A stretch of 41,142 bases of DNA, taken from Methylococcaceae bacterium. Lineage in GTDB: Bacteria > Pseudomonadota > Gammaproteobacteria > Methylococcales > Methylomonadaceae. The notes under the pieces are model-generated. The model was not told the origin of the DNA, did not search any database, and worked only from the letters and a program-made list of their open reading frames with translations. Position 1 is the stretch's first letter. The number at the start of each line of letters is the position of its first letter. Both the position numbers and the translations under genes were made by a program. The stretch spans positions 1 through 41,142 of the forward strand of contig DAOUSN010000023.1 of the NCBI GenBank assembly GCA_030627205.1, in the 5' to 3' direction. This document shows positions 25,197 to 32,863 of the stretch, piece by piece.

Positions 25197-25448
25197 ATGC
25201 TAAAGTGCAATCAAATTATTGAGCTGAAATCCAAGCAACAGGATACTAAACTTTTTAGATGGCAACGTATAGAAATGAAAATACATTTCTGGATGTGTAA
25301 AACGTGTCGTAATTATGCCAAACAATTAAATTTAATTCAAAAATTAGCAGTGAATATTGACAAGCATCAACAACATATTAGATTATCAACTAAAGCTCGA
25401 ATACGAATTCAGGAAAAACTTAAGTTTTTTAAAAAAAAAGAACCTTAA
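25197..25448 (+). CDS. Small zinc-finger anti-sigma-like protein
   Basis: I start at ATG 25197 (83 residues), 11 bp after the sigma gene; a longer frame from 25158 would overlap it. Residues 30-37 read HFWMCKTC, the HxxxCxxC zinc anti-sigma (ZAS) signature, after MLKCNQIIELKSKQQD, which resembles the N-terminus of putative zinc-finger anti-sigma proteins. The rest is basic and helical with no membrane segment, so it would be a soluble anti-sigma factor. It probably holds the preceding sigma factor inactive until thiol oxidation or another signal. Confidence 0.75.
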   Translation: MLKCNQIIELKSKQQDTKLFRWQRIEMKIHFWMCKTCRNYAKQLNLIQKLAVNIDKHQQHIRLSTKARIRIQEKLKFFKKKEP

Positions 25449-25459
25449 ATAAAAGTTTT

Positions 25460-25636
25460 TTATGATTGACAACTTCCTCCTTGACAGCCACAGCTTTTAC
25501 CGCAGCCTAAGCCTTCTTCTTTAGCCTTACCTAGCTCTGGGTGTTTTAAAGCGTAAGTTCTTGCCATTTGTTGAACCCAAATCCAAGCTAACATGAGTAT
25601 AAAAATAACGCTGATAGCAATTAAAAAATTAATCAT
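25460..25636 (-). CDS. Cys-rich single-pass membrane mini-protein next to RnfA
   Basis: This 58-residue frame has a strong AAGGAAA ribosome site and starts 16 bp after the rnfA stop on the same strand. Residues 3-20 are one transmembrane helix. The rest is soluble, contains HPELGKAKEEGLGC, and ends with four cysteines (C45, C49, C51, C56) in a Gly-rich tail. The layout, one helix plus a cysteine cluster, is like NqrM, a small protein needed to mature Na+-NQR, and FeoB-associated Cys-rich proteins, but spacing differs from both. I infer a metal- or Fe-S-handling partner of RnfA. Confidence 0.75.
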   Translation of the reverse strand: MINFLIAISVIFILMLAWIWVQQMARTYALKHPELGKAKEEGLGCGKSCGCQGGSCQS

Positions 25637-25652
25637 CAGTAAATTTCCTTTT

Positions 25653-26240
25653 TTAGGAACTAGTGCCTAAACCTGCAAAGCCCATAAACGTAAGTGATAA
25701 AATCCCTGCAAGCATCATACTTAATGCAGCAGACTGAGTAATATTAGGTAAATTAGACAGTTCTAATTTTTCTCTTAAACCTGCCATTAAGACAATGGCT
25801 AAACCAAAACCTAACCCTGCACCTAAACTAAACGCAACTGATTGTAAAAAATCATAATGACGTGTAGTTTGAAATAATGCCACGCCTAAGATAGCGCAAT
25901 TTGTCGTTATTAGTGGTAAAAAAATTCCTAAAGCTCTAAATAGGACAGGACTAAATTTTTTTAAAATCATTTCAACAAGCTGTACTGCCGAGGCAATAAG
26001 AGCAATATAACTGATTAAACGTAAAAATTCTAAATTAAATTTAGTTAAAACTAAATTAATCCCATAAGCACAGGTTGAACTAACAAACATCACGAACATA
26101 GTCGCTAAACTCATATTAAAGGCGGTATCTAGTTTTGCAGAAACACCGACAAAAGGACACAGACCTAAGAAAAGAGCAAGAACAAAGTTATTAATTAAAA
26201 AGGCATTTAAAAAAATAAAACTCAATGATTCTGGATTCAT
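25653..26240 (-). CDS. rsxA: RnfA/RsxA, membrane subunit of an Rnf-type electron-transfer complex
   Basis: This 195-residue protein has six hydrophobic segments and the RnfA sequence NNFVLALFLGLCPFVGVS, with C28, and LPLITTNCAILGVALF, with C115. Those two cysteines match the ones that hold an intramembrane iron-sulfur centre in Rnf/Nqr complexes. RnfA (RsxA) pairs with RnfE, and works with RnfB, C, D and G to couple ferredoxin/NADH electron transfer to ion movement, or to reduce SoxR. None of those partners is within the window; tamA is upstream and the Cys-rich mini-protein downstream. NqrE is the close relative, but CPFVGVS favours RnfA. Confidence 0.9.
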   Translation of the reverse strand: MNPESLSFIFLNAFLINNFVLALFLGLCPFVGVSAKLDTAFNMSLATMFVMFVSSTCAYGINLVLTKFNLEFLRLISYIALIASAVQLVEMILKKFSPVLFRALGIFLPLITTNCAILGVALFQTTRHYDFLQSVAFSLGAGLGFGLAIVLMAGLREKLELSNLPNITQSAALSMMLAGILSLTFMGFAGLGTSS

Positions 26241-26346
26241 GATTGTAATGTTTTGTTGATATGTTAAGACAGTAACAGTTTAATCTAAAATTTGCTATTG
26301 AACTTCAATTTAAATAATAAATCGAAAAATAAACAGTGGAAAAATC

Positions 26347-28122
26347 TCAAAAGGTATGACCAATACTAATATAAACTTGAAATTCATCATCTTCTTCACG
26401 TTTATTCAATGGTCGTGCAAGATCAAGGCGAAGTGCTCCAATCGGGGTTTTATAACGCAGACCTAATCCTGCTCCCATTTTTAAATCTGCAAAATCTTGA
26501 TAAGGGTTACTATAAGCGCGACCTGCATCTAAAAATCCTACCACACCTATACTTTCAGTTATCCAGCTACGTAGTTCAATAGAAAGTGCCAGTAATGAAC
26601 GCCCACCTATTAATTGCCCCTGTCCATCTTTAGGTGATAACGACTGAAAACTATAACCACGTACAGTATCCCCCCCACCTGCAAAATAACGTAAATCTGC
26701 AGGAATATCATTTGTTTGCGCCCCCCAAATATTACCAATAATAATTCGTCCAGCTAAAATTAAATCATTGGTAGCAGTCAAACTTAAATAATGATTATAA
26801 CGAATTTTTTGCTTATGAAAACTTGCCCCAGAACCTATATCATAAAAAGGACGTTCATCAATCCATAATCGCCCACCTGATGTAGGCTCTAAATAGTTAT
26901 TGCTGAAATCCCAGCTAAAACGCGCAGGTATTGAAATTAAATTAAAATTTTTGGTTAAATTATTATGTTCAGTAATATGAGAAAGTTGATAAGCTAGACC
27001 GATATTGACTCGTTTTTTTTCTGTGATTTGATGCTCAATGGCAATAGAAATCTCAGCACGCAGACTTTTAAAAGCATCAGTATCTTCATTAATAATCGCA
27101 CTATCAATTACTAAAGTATTCTCAGGTAAATAGAAACTTGGTTTGTGAAAACTAACTTCTAATGAAGACTTGATAATGGAAATATTTAATTTAGCATCAA
27201 TAGCTTCCCCATGTTGCCATAAATTACGATGCTCCCAAGCAAAACGTAGTAAAAATAATTCATCATCTGTGGTTAATCTCAACCCAGCACTGATTGATCG
27301 TGGTAATCTCTCTGTCAATTTAAAGGTAATGGGAAAATGTCCATTTTCATCTGCTGTTGTCGCTAAATGAACTCGTGCGACAGTAAATAAACGACTATCA
27401 ACTAGTTTTAGACGTTGTGCATTTATAATTTTTTGATCATAACGCGCTCCTTGTTGCCATTGAATTAAATCTTTTAAAAAATCAGCATTAACATGGTCAT
27501 TACCTGTAAAATCTACTGCTCCGATAAACACTTGTTGACCTGTTTTTAAACACAAATCAACAGTAACAGTTTGTAAATCATGATTTACAACAATTTTTTT
27601 AGGACAAAGTATTGCAAAAGCATAAGATTCATTTTTTGCATAAATTAATAATTGTTGCTCTGCGGCTAAAATAGCTGTGGTTAAAGCAGGTTGATTTAAT
27701 TCAAGATTTAATTGTTTAAGGGTTGGTTTTGGCAAATATTCGGTATTTTGATGAATATTAACTTGCTGTAAAGTGTATTTTTGACCTAATTTAAACTGAA
27801 AAATAAGTGTATATTGATTAGAGTTTTTTTCCAATTCTATTCTAATTTTAGAATTATAATAAGCTTCTGAACGTAATAATTTTATAAAAGTAGGAATATC
27901 TTTTTTTGCTCGCTGTTTTAAAATAAATACATTATTAGCTGGTAAATCTTGTTGTTTTTGAGTCAGTGAATAACCTAATAATCTTTCTTTTAAATCTTCA
28001 TCATCAATTCCTTTAATTTCGACATGATATGAAATTTTTTCTTCTGCATTAACCGTTTGAAAAATAGTTAAAGTGATGAGTAAAAAAATAATATGGCTGG
28101 CACTAAATATTTTGGTTATCAT
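26347..28122 (-). CDS. tamA: Autotransporter assembly factor TamA (BamA/Omp85 family)
   Basis: This 591-residue outer-membrane protein has a signal peptide (about 1-26), N-terminal POTRA-like domains (about 30-270; for example QVFIGAVDFTGNDHVNADFL) and a C-terminal 16-strand barrel. The barrel includes the Omp85 motif VRGYSFQSLSPKD and FLDAGRAYS, and ends in a C-terminal phenylalanine (YISIGHTF). Length fits TamA rather than BamA. TamA with TamB builds an envelope-spanning system for outer-membrane biogenesis. TamB, usually next to it, is not within the window. It lies 56 bp after a trypsin-like protease gene on the same strand. Confidence 0.87.
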   Translation of the reverse strand: MITKIFSASHIIFLLITLTIFQTVNAEEKISYHVEIKGIDDEDLKERLLGYSLTQKQQDLPANNVFILKQRAKKDIPTFIKLLRSEAYYNSKIRIELEKNSNQYTLIFQFKLGQKYTLQQVNIHQNTEYLPKPTLKQLNLELNQPALTTAILAAEQQLLIYAKNESYAFAILCPKKIVVNHDLQTVTVDLCLKTGQQVFIGAVDFTGNDHVNADFLKDLIQWQQGARYDQKIINAQRLKLVDSRLFTVARVHLATTADENGHFPITFKLTERLPRSISAGLRLTTDDELFLLRFAWEHRNLWQHGEAIDAKLNISIIKSSLEVSFHKPSFYLPENTLVIDSAIINEDTDAFKSLRAEISIAIEHQITEKKRVNIGLAYQLSHITEHNNLTKNFNLISIPARFSWDFSNNYLEPTSGGRLWIDERPFYDIGSGASFHKQKIRYNHYLSLTATNDLILAGRIIIGNIWGAQTNDIPADLRYFAGGGDTVRGYSFQSLSPKDGQGQLIGGRSLLALSIELRSWITESIGVVGFLDAGRAYSNPYQDFADLKMGAGLGLRYKTPIGALRLDLARPLNKREEDDEFQVYISIGHTF

Positions 28123-28178
28123 AAATTATATCTGCCTACAACGTTTATGGATAAATTTTAAAAACGATTAAAGAAAAG

Positions 28179-29678
28179 TTATTTTTTATCAAATAAACCA
28201 ACCGAATGGATAGCAGGAATACGATATAACTTCAAAATATCTTTTTCACTATTCATCGCTTTTTTATGGTCTAGTATAATTTGATAACCTTGTTTATTTT
28301 CAAACACCATATATTTTTCCTGATTATTTTTTAATAATCGACAAAACTGTAGAAAATTCTTAATAGGCTTACCGTTGATAAAATCAACAACCCAACTATT
28401 AATTTCATGATAACCAAAATTTACATCAGCAGCTAAGACTTGTAATGCAATAACTGATTGCTGCTTATTAACAGAAGGCCACTCACGGCTATAGTTTAAA
28501 AACCTAAAAGTACCTGCATTTACTTGTGGAATTCCCCATGAGTTAAGGATGTTGCGAGTAAGAGGTATAAAAACAATGCCACCATAAATATAATATTCGG
28601 GGATATTATCATATTTTTGTTGTCCAACAAGGCTATAATGATTTTCATTTTTTTGGGCAATTAAAGTTGTTGTTGATACCTTGCCATCACGAACATAAGT
28701 CACATTAATTTTATCACCGATATAATGTAACTCAATAGCATGATCATAATGACTTCTTAAGTTTTTACTAAAATTAACTGTCCCATTATTAGCGATATCG
28801 TATTGATCTATTTTTAAAATAACATCATTTTTTTTAAGTTTTCCCATGGATGCACTATTTTCAAAAACTTTCACAATTAGCACCCCATTTTGTTTTTTTG
28901 TTAATCCGTAAGCCGCTTTTGCTGAAGGGTTTTCTAAGGGTTGAGTACGGAAACCAAGCTCAGGAAAACCATCATATTTACCATCTTTACTATCATGTAA
29001 AACATGTTGAATAATGCTAGGAGGGATAAAATAACCGACATTAGAAGCAACACCTGCGGAAATAGCCTGCATGACGACACCGACAATTTTATTATTGACC
29101 ACCACCGGGCCGCCACTATTACCTGGATTAATAGCTGCATCAATTTGACCTGCTAATAAATAGCTATTGGCGTGAGAATAAAATTGTTGTTCAACACGTG
29201 ATAATACCCCTTGAGTAATGCTTAAAGTTTCACCACCAAAAGGATAACCATAAACGGTTACATCTTGTTGAGGTTCAGGTAATACTCCTATTGCAAGTGC
29301 GGTTAAATCCTTAAAAAAAGATTTATCTTTAACGGTTAGAATAGCAAGGTCTGCATAATGAGAAATAAAACTAACTTGCGCAATATATTTATTGGGGTCA
29401 TTATGTTTTTGAACTTGTATATATTTAGCATCAGCAACAACATGAGCATTCGTTAAAATTCGGTTACCTGAAATAACTGTTCCAGAGCCTGAAGATTGCA
29501 ATGGATTTGATAATTGCCATGGTGATAAATAATCAGGGGTTACAAAAGTAGTATGTATTTTAACCACAGAATTTTCAACAGCAAAAACCTTATTTTTATC
29601 GTCAGCATAGCTATTGGTAATTAATAAAAATAGTAAAAAATATAAACTTATTTTTTTAAAATTTCGCATGGTTTGCAT
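28179..29678 (-). CDS. Exported trypsin-like serine protease with PDZ domain (Deg/HtrA-like)
   Basis: This 499-residue protein has a signal peptide (about 1-25) and an S1C protease domain with an intact triad: H79 in LTNAHVVADA, D110 in HYADLAIL and S188 in NPGNSGGPVV. A PDZ-like domain follows (about 250-335: GVLIVKVFENSASMGKLKK, then NDVILKID). The remaining 160 residues resemble the C-terminal part of plant and bacterial Deg9-like proteases of similar length. It would degrade or refold damaged envelope proteins. It starts 11 bp after the trpD stop and precedes tamA, so an envelope-biogenesis operon driven from the trpD promoter is plausible. Confidence 0.88.
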   Translation of the reverse strand: MQTMRNFKKISLYFLLFLLITNSYADDKNKVFAVENSVVKIHTTFVTPDYLSPWQLSNPLQSSGSGTVISGNRILTNAHVVADAKYIQVQKHNDPNKYIAQVSFISHYADLAILTVKDKSFFKDLTALAIGVLPEPQQDVTVYGYPFGGETLSITQGVLSRVEQQFYSHANSYLLAGQIDAAINPGNSGGPVVVNNKIVGVVMQAISAGVASNVGYFIPPSIIQHVLHDSKDGKYDGFPELGFRTQPLENPSAKAAYGLTKKQNGVLIVKVFENSASMGKLKKNDVILKIDQYDIANNGTVNFSKNLRSHYDHAIELHYIGDKINVTYVRDGKVSTTTLIAQKNENHYSLVGQQKYDNIPEYYIYGGIVFIPLTRNILNSWGIPQVNAGTFRFLNYSREWPSVNKQQSVIALQVLAADVNFGYHEINSWVVDFINGKPIKNFLQFCRLLKNNQEKYMVFENKQGYQIILDHKKAMNSEKDILKLYRIPAIHSVGLFDKK

Positions 29679-29689
29679 ATCCTTTATCG

Positions 29690-30706
29690 TTAATAACGAT
29701 TAGTAAATTCAATGAGTGCGTTTAATTTGCCTTGCGCCGTTCCATCAGCAATCACTTCTTCTGCTTTAGTGATTCCAGCTTGCAACGAATTGGTTAAATT
29801 TGCCGTATAAATGGCTGCACCTGCATTTAATAACACAATGTTTTTCGCAGTACCTAACTTATTATTTAAAACCGATTTTAAAATAGTTAAACTTGAGTCT
29901 GCATCCGTGACCGCTAATTCAGCTAAACTTCCACCTTGTAAACCAAAAGTTTCTGGGCTAATTTCATAATAATCAATAATACCATTTTTAAGTTCTGCAA
30001 CAGCCGTTGGACTAGCAATACTAAATTCATCTAAACCATCATTAGCACTAACAATTAACACATGCTCACTCCCTAAATTTTTAAGTACCTGTGCTAAAGG
30101 AGCTAATAAATCTTTAGAAAAGACTCCAATTAATTGATTTTTTGCCAAAGCAGGGTTTGATAAAGGGCCTAAAATATTAAAAAGAGTTCGTACTCCCATT
30201 TCTTTACGAACACTAATTGTGTGTTTCATTGCTCCATGATATTTAGGTGCAAAAAAAAATCCCAAGTCAATTTCTTTAACGCAATCACCAACCTGTTCAG
30301 GTGATAAATTTAAGTTAACACCAGCGGCCTCTAAGACATCAGCACTTCCTGATGAACTAGAAACTGAGCGGTTACCGTGTTTTGCGACCGTTCCACCTGC
30401 TGCCGCCACGACAAAGGTACACGTTGTTGATATATTAAATGTATTTGCACCATCTCCCCCTGTTCCACAGGTATCAATAACATGCTTTCCTTTGACTAAA
30501 ACAGGGGTTGATAATTCTCGCATCACTTGAGCTGCAGCCGTAATTTCGGTAACAGTTTCACCTTTACAGCGCAGTGCAATTAAAAAACCTGCCATTTGAG
30601 CATCACTAATTTTCCCTGTCATTATTTGTAACATGACTTCACGCATTTGCTCGTTACTTAGTGATTGTTTATTAAGAACAGTATTTAAAGCGTGTTTAAT
30701 ATTCAT
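29690..30706 (-). CDS. trpD: Anthranilate phosphoribosyltransferase
   Basis: This 338-residue enzyme joins anthranilate and PRPP in tryptophan synthesis. The PRPP-binding DTCGTGGDGANTFNIST starts at D79, and KHGNRSVSSSSGSADVLE follows at 109; length is usual. The window has no trpE, trpG or trpC. It heads a minus-strand run (protease, tamA, rsxA, mini-protein) and is divergent from carA across 214 bp that hold the promoters of both. Confidence 0.96.
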   Translation of the reverse strand: MNIKHALNTVLNKQSLSNEQMREVMLQIMTGKISDAQMAGFLIALRCKGETVTEITAAAQVMRELSTPVLVKGKHVIDTCGTGGDGANTFNISTTCTFVVAAAGGTVAKHGNRSVSSSSGSADVLEAAGVNLNLSPEQVGDCVKEIDLGFFFAPKYHGAMKHTISVRKEMGVRTLFNILGPLSNPALAKNQLIGVFSKDLLAPLAQVLKNLGSEHVLIVSANDGLDEFSIASPTAVAELKNGIIDYYEISPETFGLQGGSLAELAVTDADSSLTILKSVLNNKLGTAKNIVLLNAGAAIYTANLTNSLQAGITKAEEVIADGTAQGKLNALIEFTNRY

Positions 30707-30826
30707 AATAGTGTAGTTAAAAAAATTGGCTAAGTATAACGCACTCCATCGTAAAGAAAAGGCTGGATTTCTAGGATAATCGTGCGACTTAAAGTTATAG
30801 ACTAAAATTATTAATGACCTATGTTG

Positions 30827-30832
30827 TATAAT
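30827..30832 (+). promoter_or_regulatory. Putative -10 box for carA
   Basis: TATAAT at 30827-30832 lies 94 bp upstream of carA in the divergent trpD-carA region. A convincing -35 box is not visible. The resulting leader of about 80 nt has no strong attenuator hairpin. I could not identify an arginine or pyrimidine regulator site. Confidence 0.35.
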
Positions 30833-30920
30833 TTCGTAGAATTAACCTAATTTTATATTTTAACAATGGGATAAATTAATTTTATTTATTCTAAATTTAT
30901 CACTATTGAGGTAAGTAATT

Positions 30921-32042
30921 TTGAGTAAGTCCGCGTGGTTGGTATTGGAAGATGGAACGGTATTTGAAGGGGTATCAATAGGTGCAGAAGGCTGTTCTAT
31001 TGGTGAAGTTGTTTTTAATACTGCTTTAACAGGGTATCAAGAAATTTTAAGTGACCCCTCCTATGCACGGCAAATAGTAACCTTAACCTATCCGCATATT
31101 GGAAATGTCGGAACGACTAGGGAAGATGATGAATCAACCGCTGTTTTTGCCAGTGGCTTAGTCATTCGTGATTTACCTTTATTAGCGAGCAACTGGCGTA
31201 ATGAGAAATCCTTAGCCAATTATTTACACGATAATAAAGTGGTGGCGATTGCTGAAATTGATACGCGCCAATTAACCCGTTTATTACGTGATAAAGGCGC
31301 GCAACGGGGTTGTATTATTACAGGTGATACGGTGAATTTTGAACAAGTAAAACAAGAAATTGCTAAATTTTCGGGTTTAAAAGGCTTAGATTTAGCAAAA
31401 GAAGTCACTGTTGCTGAATCTTATGAATGGACTGAAAATACGTGGGATTTAATTCAAGGTCATAAAAAAGCTGAAAATTTAACTAGCCATGTGGTGGCTT
31501 ATGATTTTGGCATTAAACGTAATATTTTAAGATTATTGGCTAACCGAGGTTGTCGAGTAACCGTTGTTCCTGCTACCACACCTGCGATCGAGGTTTTAGC
31601 GATGAATCCTGATGGTATCTTTTTATCCAATGGCCCCGGTGATCCAGAACCCTGTACTTATGCCATTGCAGCGATAAAGGAAATCTTAAAAACTAAAACC
31701 CCTGTTTTTGGTATTTGCTTAGGGCATCAATTATTAGCTTTAGCGAGTGGGGCAAAAACGGTTAAAATGAAATTTGGACATCATGGGGCTAATCACCCTG
31801 TTCAGGAAAAAGCGACAGGTCGCGTTATGATTAGCAGCCAAAATCACGGTTTCGCCGTCGATGAAAGCTCTTTACCTGATAATGTCAAAGCCACTCATCA
31901 TTCTTTATTTGATGGTAGTTTACAGGGAATAGAGCGTACTGATTGCCCTGCGTTTAGTTTTCAAGGGCATCCAGAAGCAAGTCCAGGGCCTCAGGATGTT
32001 GACGCTTTGTTTGATAAATTTGTCGAAATGATGGAATCATAA
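30921..32042 (+). CDS. carA: Carbamoyl-phosphate synthase, small (glutaminase) subunit
   Basis: This 373-residue subunit releases ammonia from glutamine for CarB. The class I amidotransferase triad is complete: C266 in FGICLGHQ, H350 and E352 in [11 protein letters not shown]. The oxyanion motif SNGPGDP is at 236-242. The start is TTG at 30921 with a GAGG ribosome site about 9 bases upstream. It precedes carB, but a Uma2 gene is inserted between the two, so equal synthesis of the subunits depends on read-through of that gene. The carAB genes have higher G+C than their neighbours. Confidence 0.97.
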   Translation: MSKSAWLVLEDGTVFEGVSIGAEGCSIGEVVFNTALTGYQEILSDPSYARQIVTLTYPHIGNVGTTREDDESTAVFASGLVIRDLPLLASNWRNEKSLANYLHDNKVVAIAEIDTRQLTRLLRDKGAQRGCIITGDTVNFEQVKQEIAKFSGLKGLDLAKEVTVAESYEWTENTWDLIQGHKKAENLTSHVVAYDFGIKRNILRLLANRGCRVTVVPATTPAIEVLAMNPDGIFLSNGPGDPEPCTYAIAAIKEILKTKTPVFGICLGHQLLALASGAKTVKMKFGHHGANHPVQEKATGRVMISSQNHGFAVDESSLPDNVKATHHSLFDGSLQGIERTDCPAFSFQGHPEASPGPQDVDALFDKFVEMMES

Positions 32043-32071
32043 ATAAATTTTTAATTTAATGTGAGAATGTT

Positions 32072-32656
32072 ATGAGTGCGGTTTTAAAAGATGACATAAT
32101 TAGTATAGAAGAGTATTTAGAGGGTGAATTAATCTCTGAAGTAAAGCATGAATATATTGATGGTTATGTGTATGCAATGGCAGGAGCGAAACTTAATCAT
32201 GAACGAATTGGAGGGAATTTATTTGGTGAGTTTCGACAGCATTTAAAAGACACTTCTTGTGAAGCTGTGAGTTCAGATTTTAAGGTTTATGTCTCAGAGA
32301 CTAAATTTTTTTATCCTGATGTAATGGTGATTTGTAATCAAGAAGATGGAAATAATGTCTCTACTGAAAAGCCGATTTTAATTGTTGAAGTCTTGTCTGA
32401 CTCGACCCAACAAAAAGACCGCAGTCTTAAACGTTTAGCGTATCAATCGTTAGCTAGCTTACAAGAATATGTATTGATTGAACAAAATTTTATCGACATT
32501 GAAATCAGCCGTCGTTCTTTAGGATGGAAATCAGAACATTATTTTTTAGGGGATGACGTTTTTTTTGAGTCGCTGGATTTAAAACTAGCTGTTAGTGAAA
32601 TTTATAGTCGTGTGGATAATGAAGATATGCAAGATTTTCTACGGGAGAAGACATAG
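32072..32656 (+). CDS. Uma2 family endonuclease inserted between carA and carB
   Basis: This 194-residue Uma2 protein has an intact PD-(D/E)XK-type core: EVKHEYIDGYVYAMAGA near the N-terminus, D83 in YPDVMVI, E106 in LIVEVLSDST and K120 in the DRSLKRLAYQ segment, ending with QEYVLIEQ. It lacks the coiled-coil tail of the Uma2 protein at 444-1289 and is a different subgroup. It lies 30 bp after the carA stop, in the same direction, and would be transcribed with carAB. Function is unknown; its presence in a pyrimidine operon looks like insertion of a mobile nuclease gene that left transcription intact. Confidence 0.85.
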   Translation: MSAVLKDDIISIEEYLEGELISEVKHEYIDGYVYAMAGAKLNHERIGGNLFGEFRQHLKDTSCEAVSSDFKVYVSETKFFYPDVMVICNQEDGNNVSTEKPILIVEVLSDSTQQKDRSLKRLAYQSLASLQEYVLIEQNFIDIEISRRSLGWKSEHYFLGDDVFFESLDLKLAVSEIYSRVDNEDMQDFLREKT

Positions 32657-32662
32657 GCAGTC

Positions 32663-32815
32663 GTGTTGAATAAATTAAAACGAATCATTGATTGCTATAG
32701 ATATGCGCGGCGTTATGCCGCTATCGAAACTAAACTTCCCTTAAAAGAATTTCCTGAAGAATGTATTTATACTTTAGAACAACTTGAAGGTTTTAATTTT
32801 ATAATCTGCTTATAA
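32663..32815 (+). CDS. Possible 50-residue protein between Uma2 and carB
   Basis: A GTG (or the adjacent TTG) opens a 50-codon frame, starting 7 bp after the Uma2 stop. It begins LNKLKRIIDCYRYARRYAAI, then KLPLKEFPEECIYTLEQLE. Its basic-then-acidic pattern looks coding, but I know no family and the ribosome site is weak. The stretch to carB contains a small GCGGC/GCCGC hairpin (32707-32721) inside this frame. It may be an accessory gene or a leftover from the Uma2 insertion. Confidence 0.3.
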   Translation: MLNKLKRIIDCYRYARRYAAIETKLPLKEFPEECIYTLEQLEGFNFIICL

Positions 32816-32863
32816 AAGTTAAAACTTGAGAAAAAATAATTATCTTTCTAATACATAAACAAA

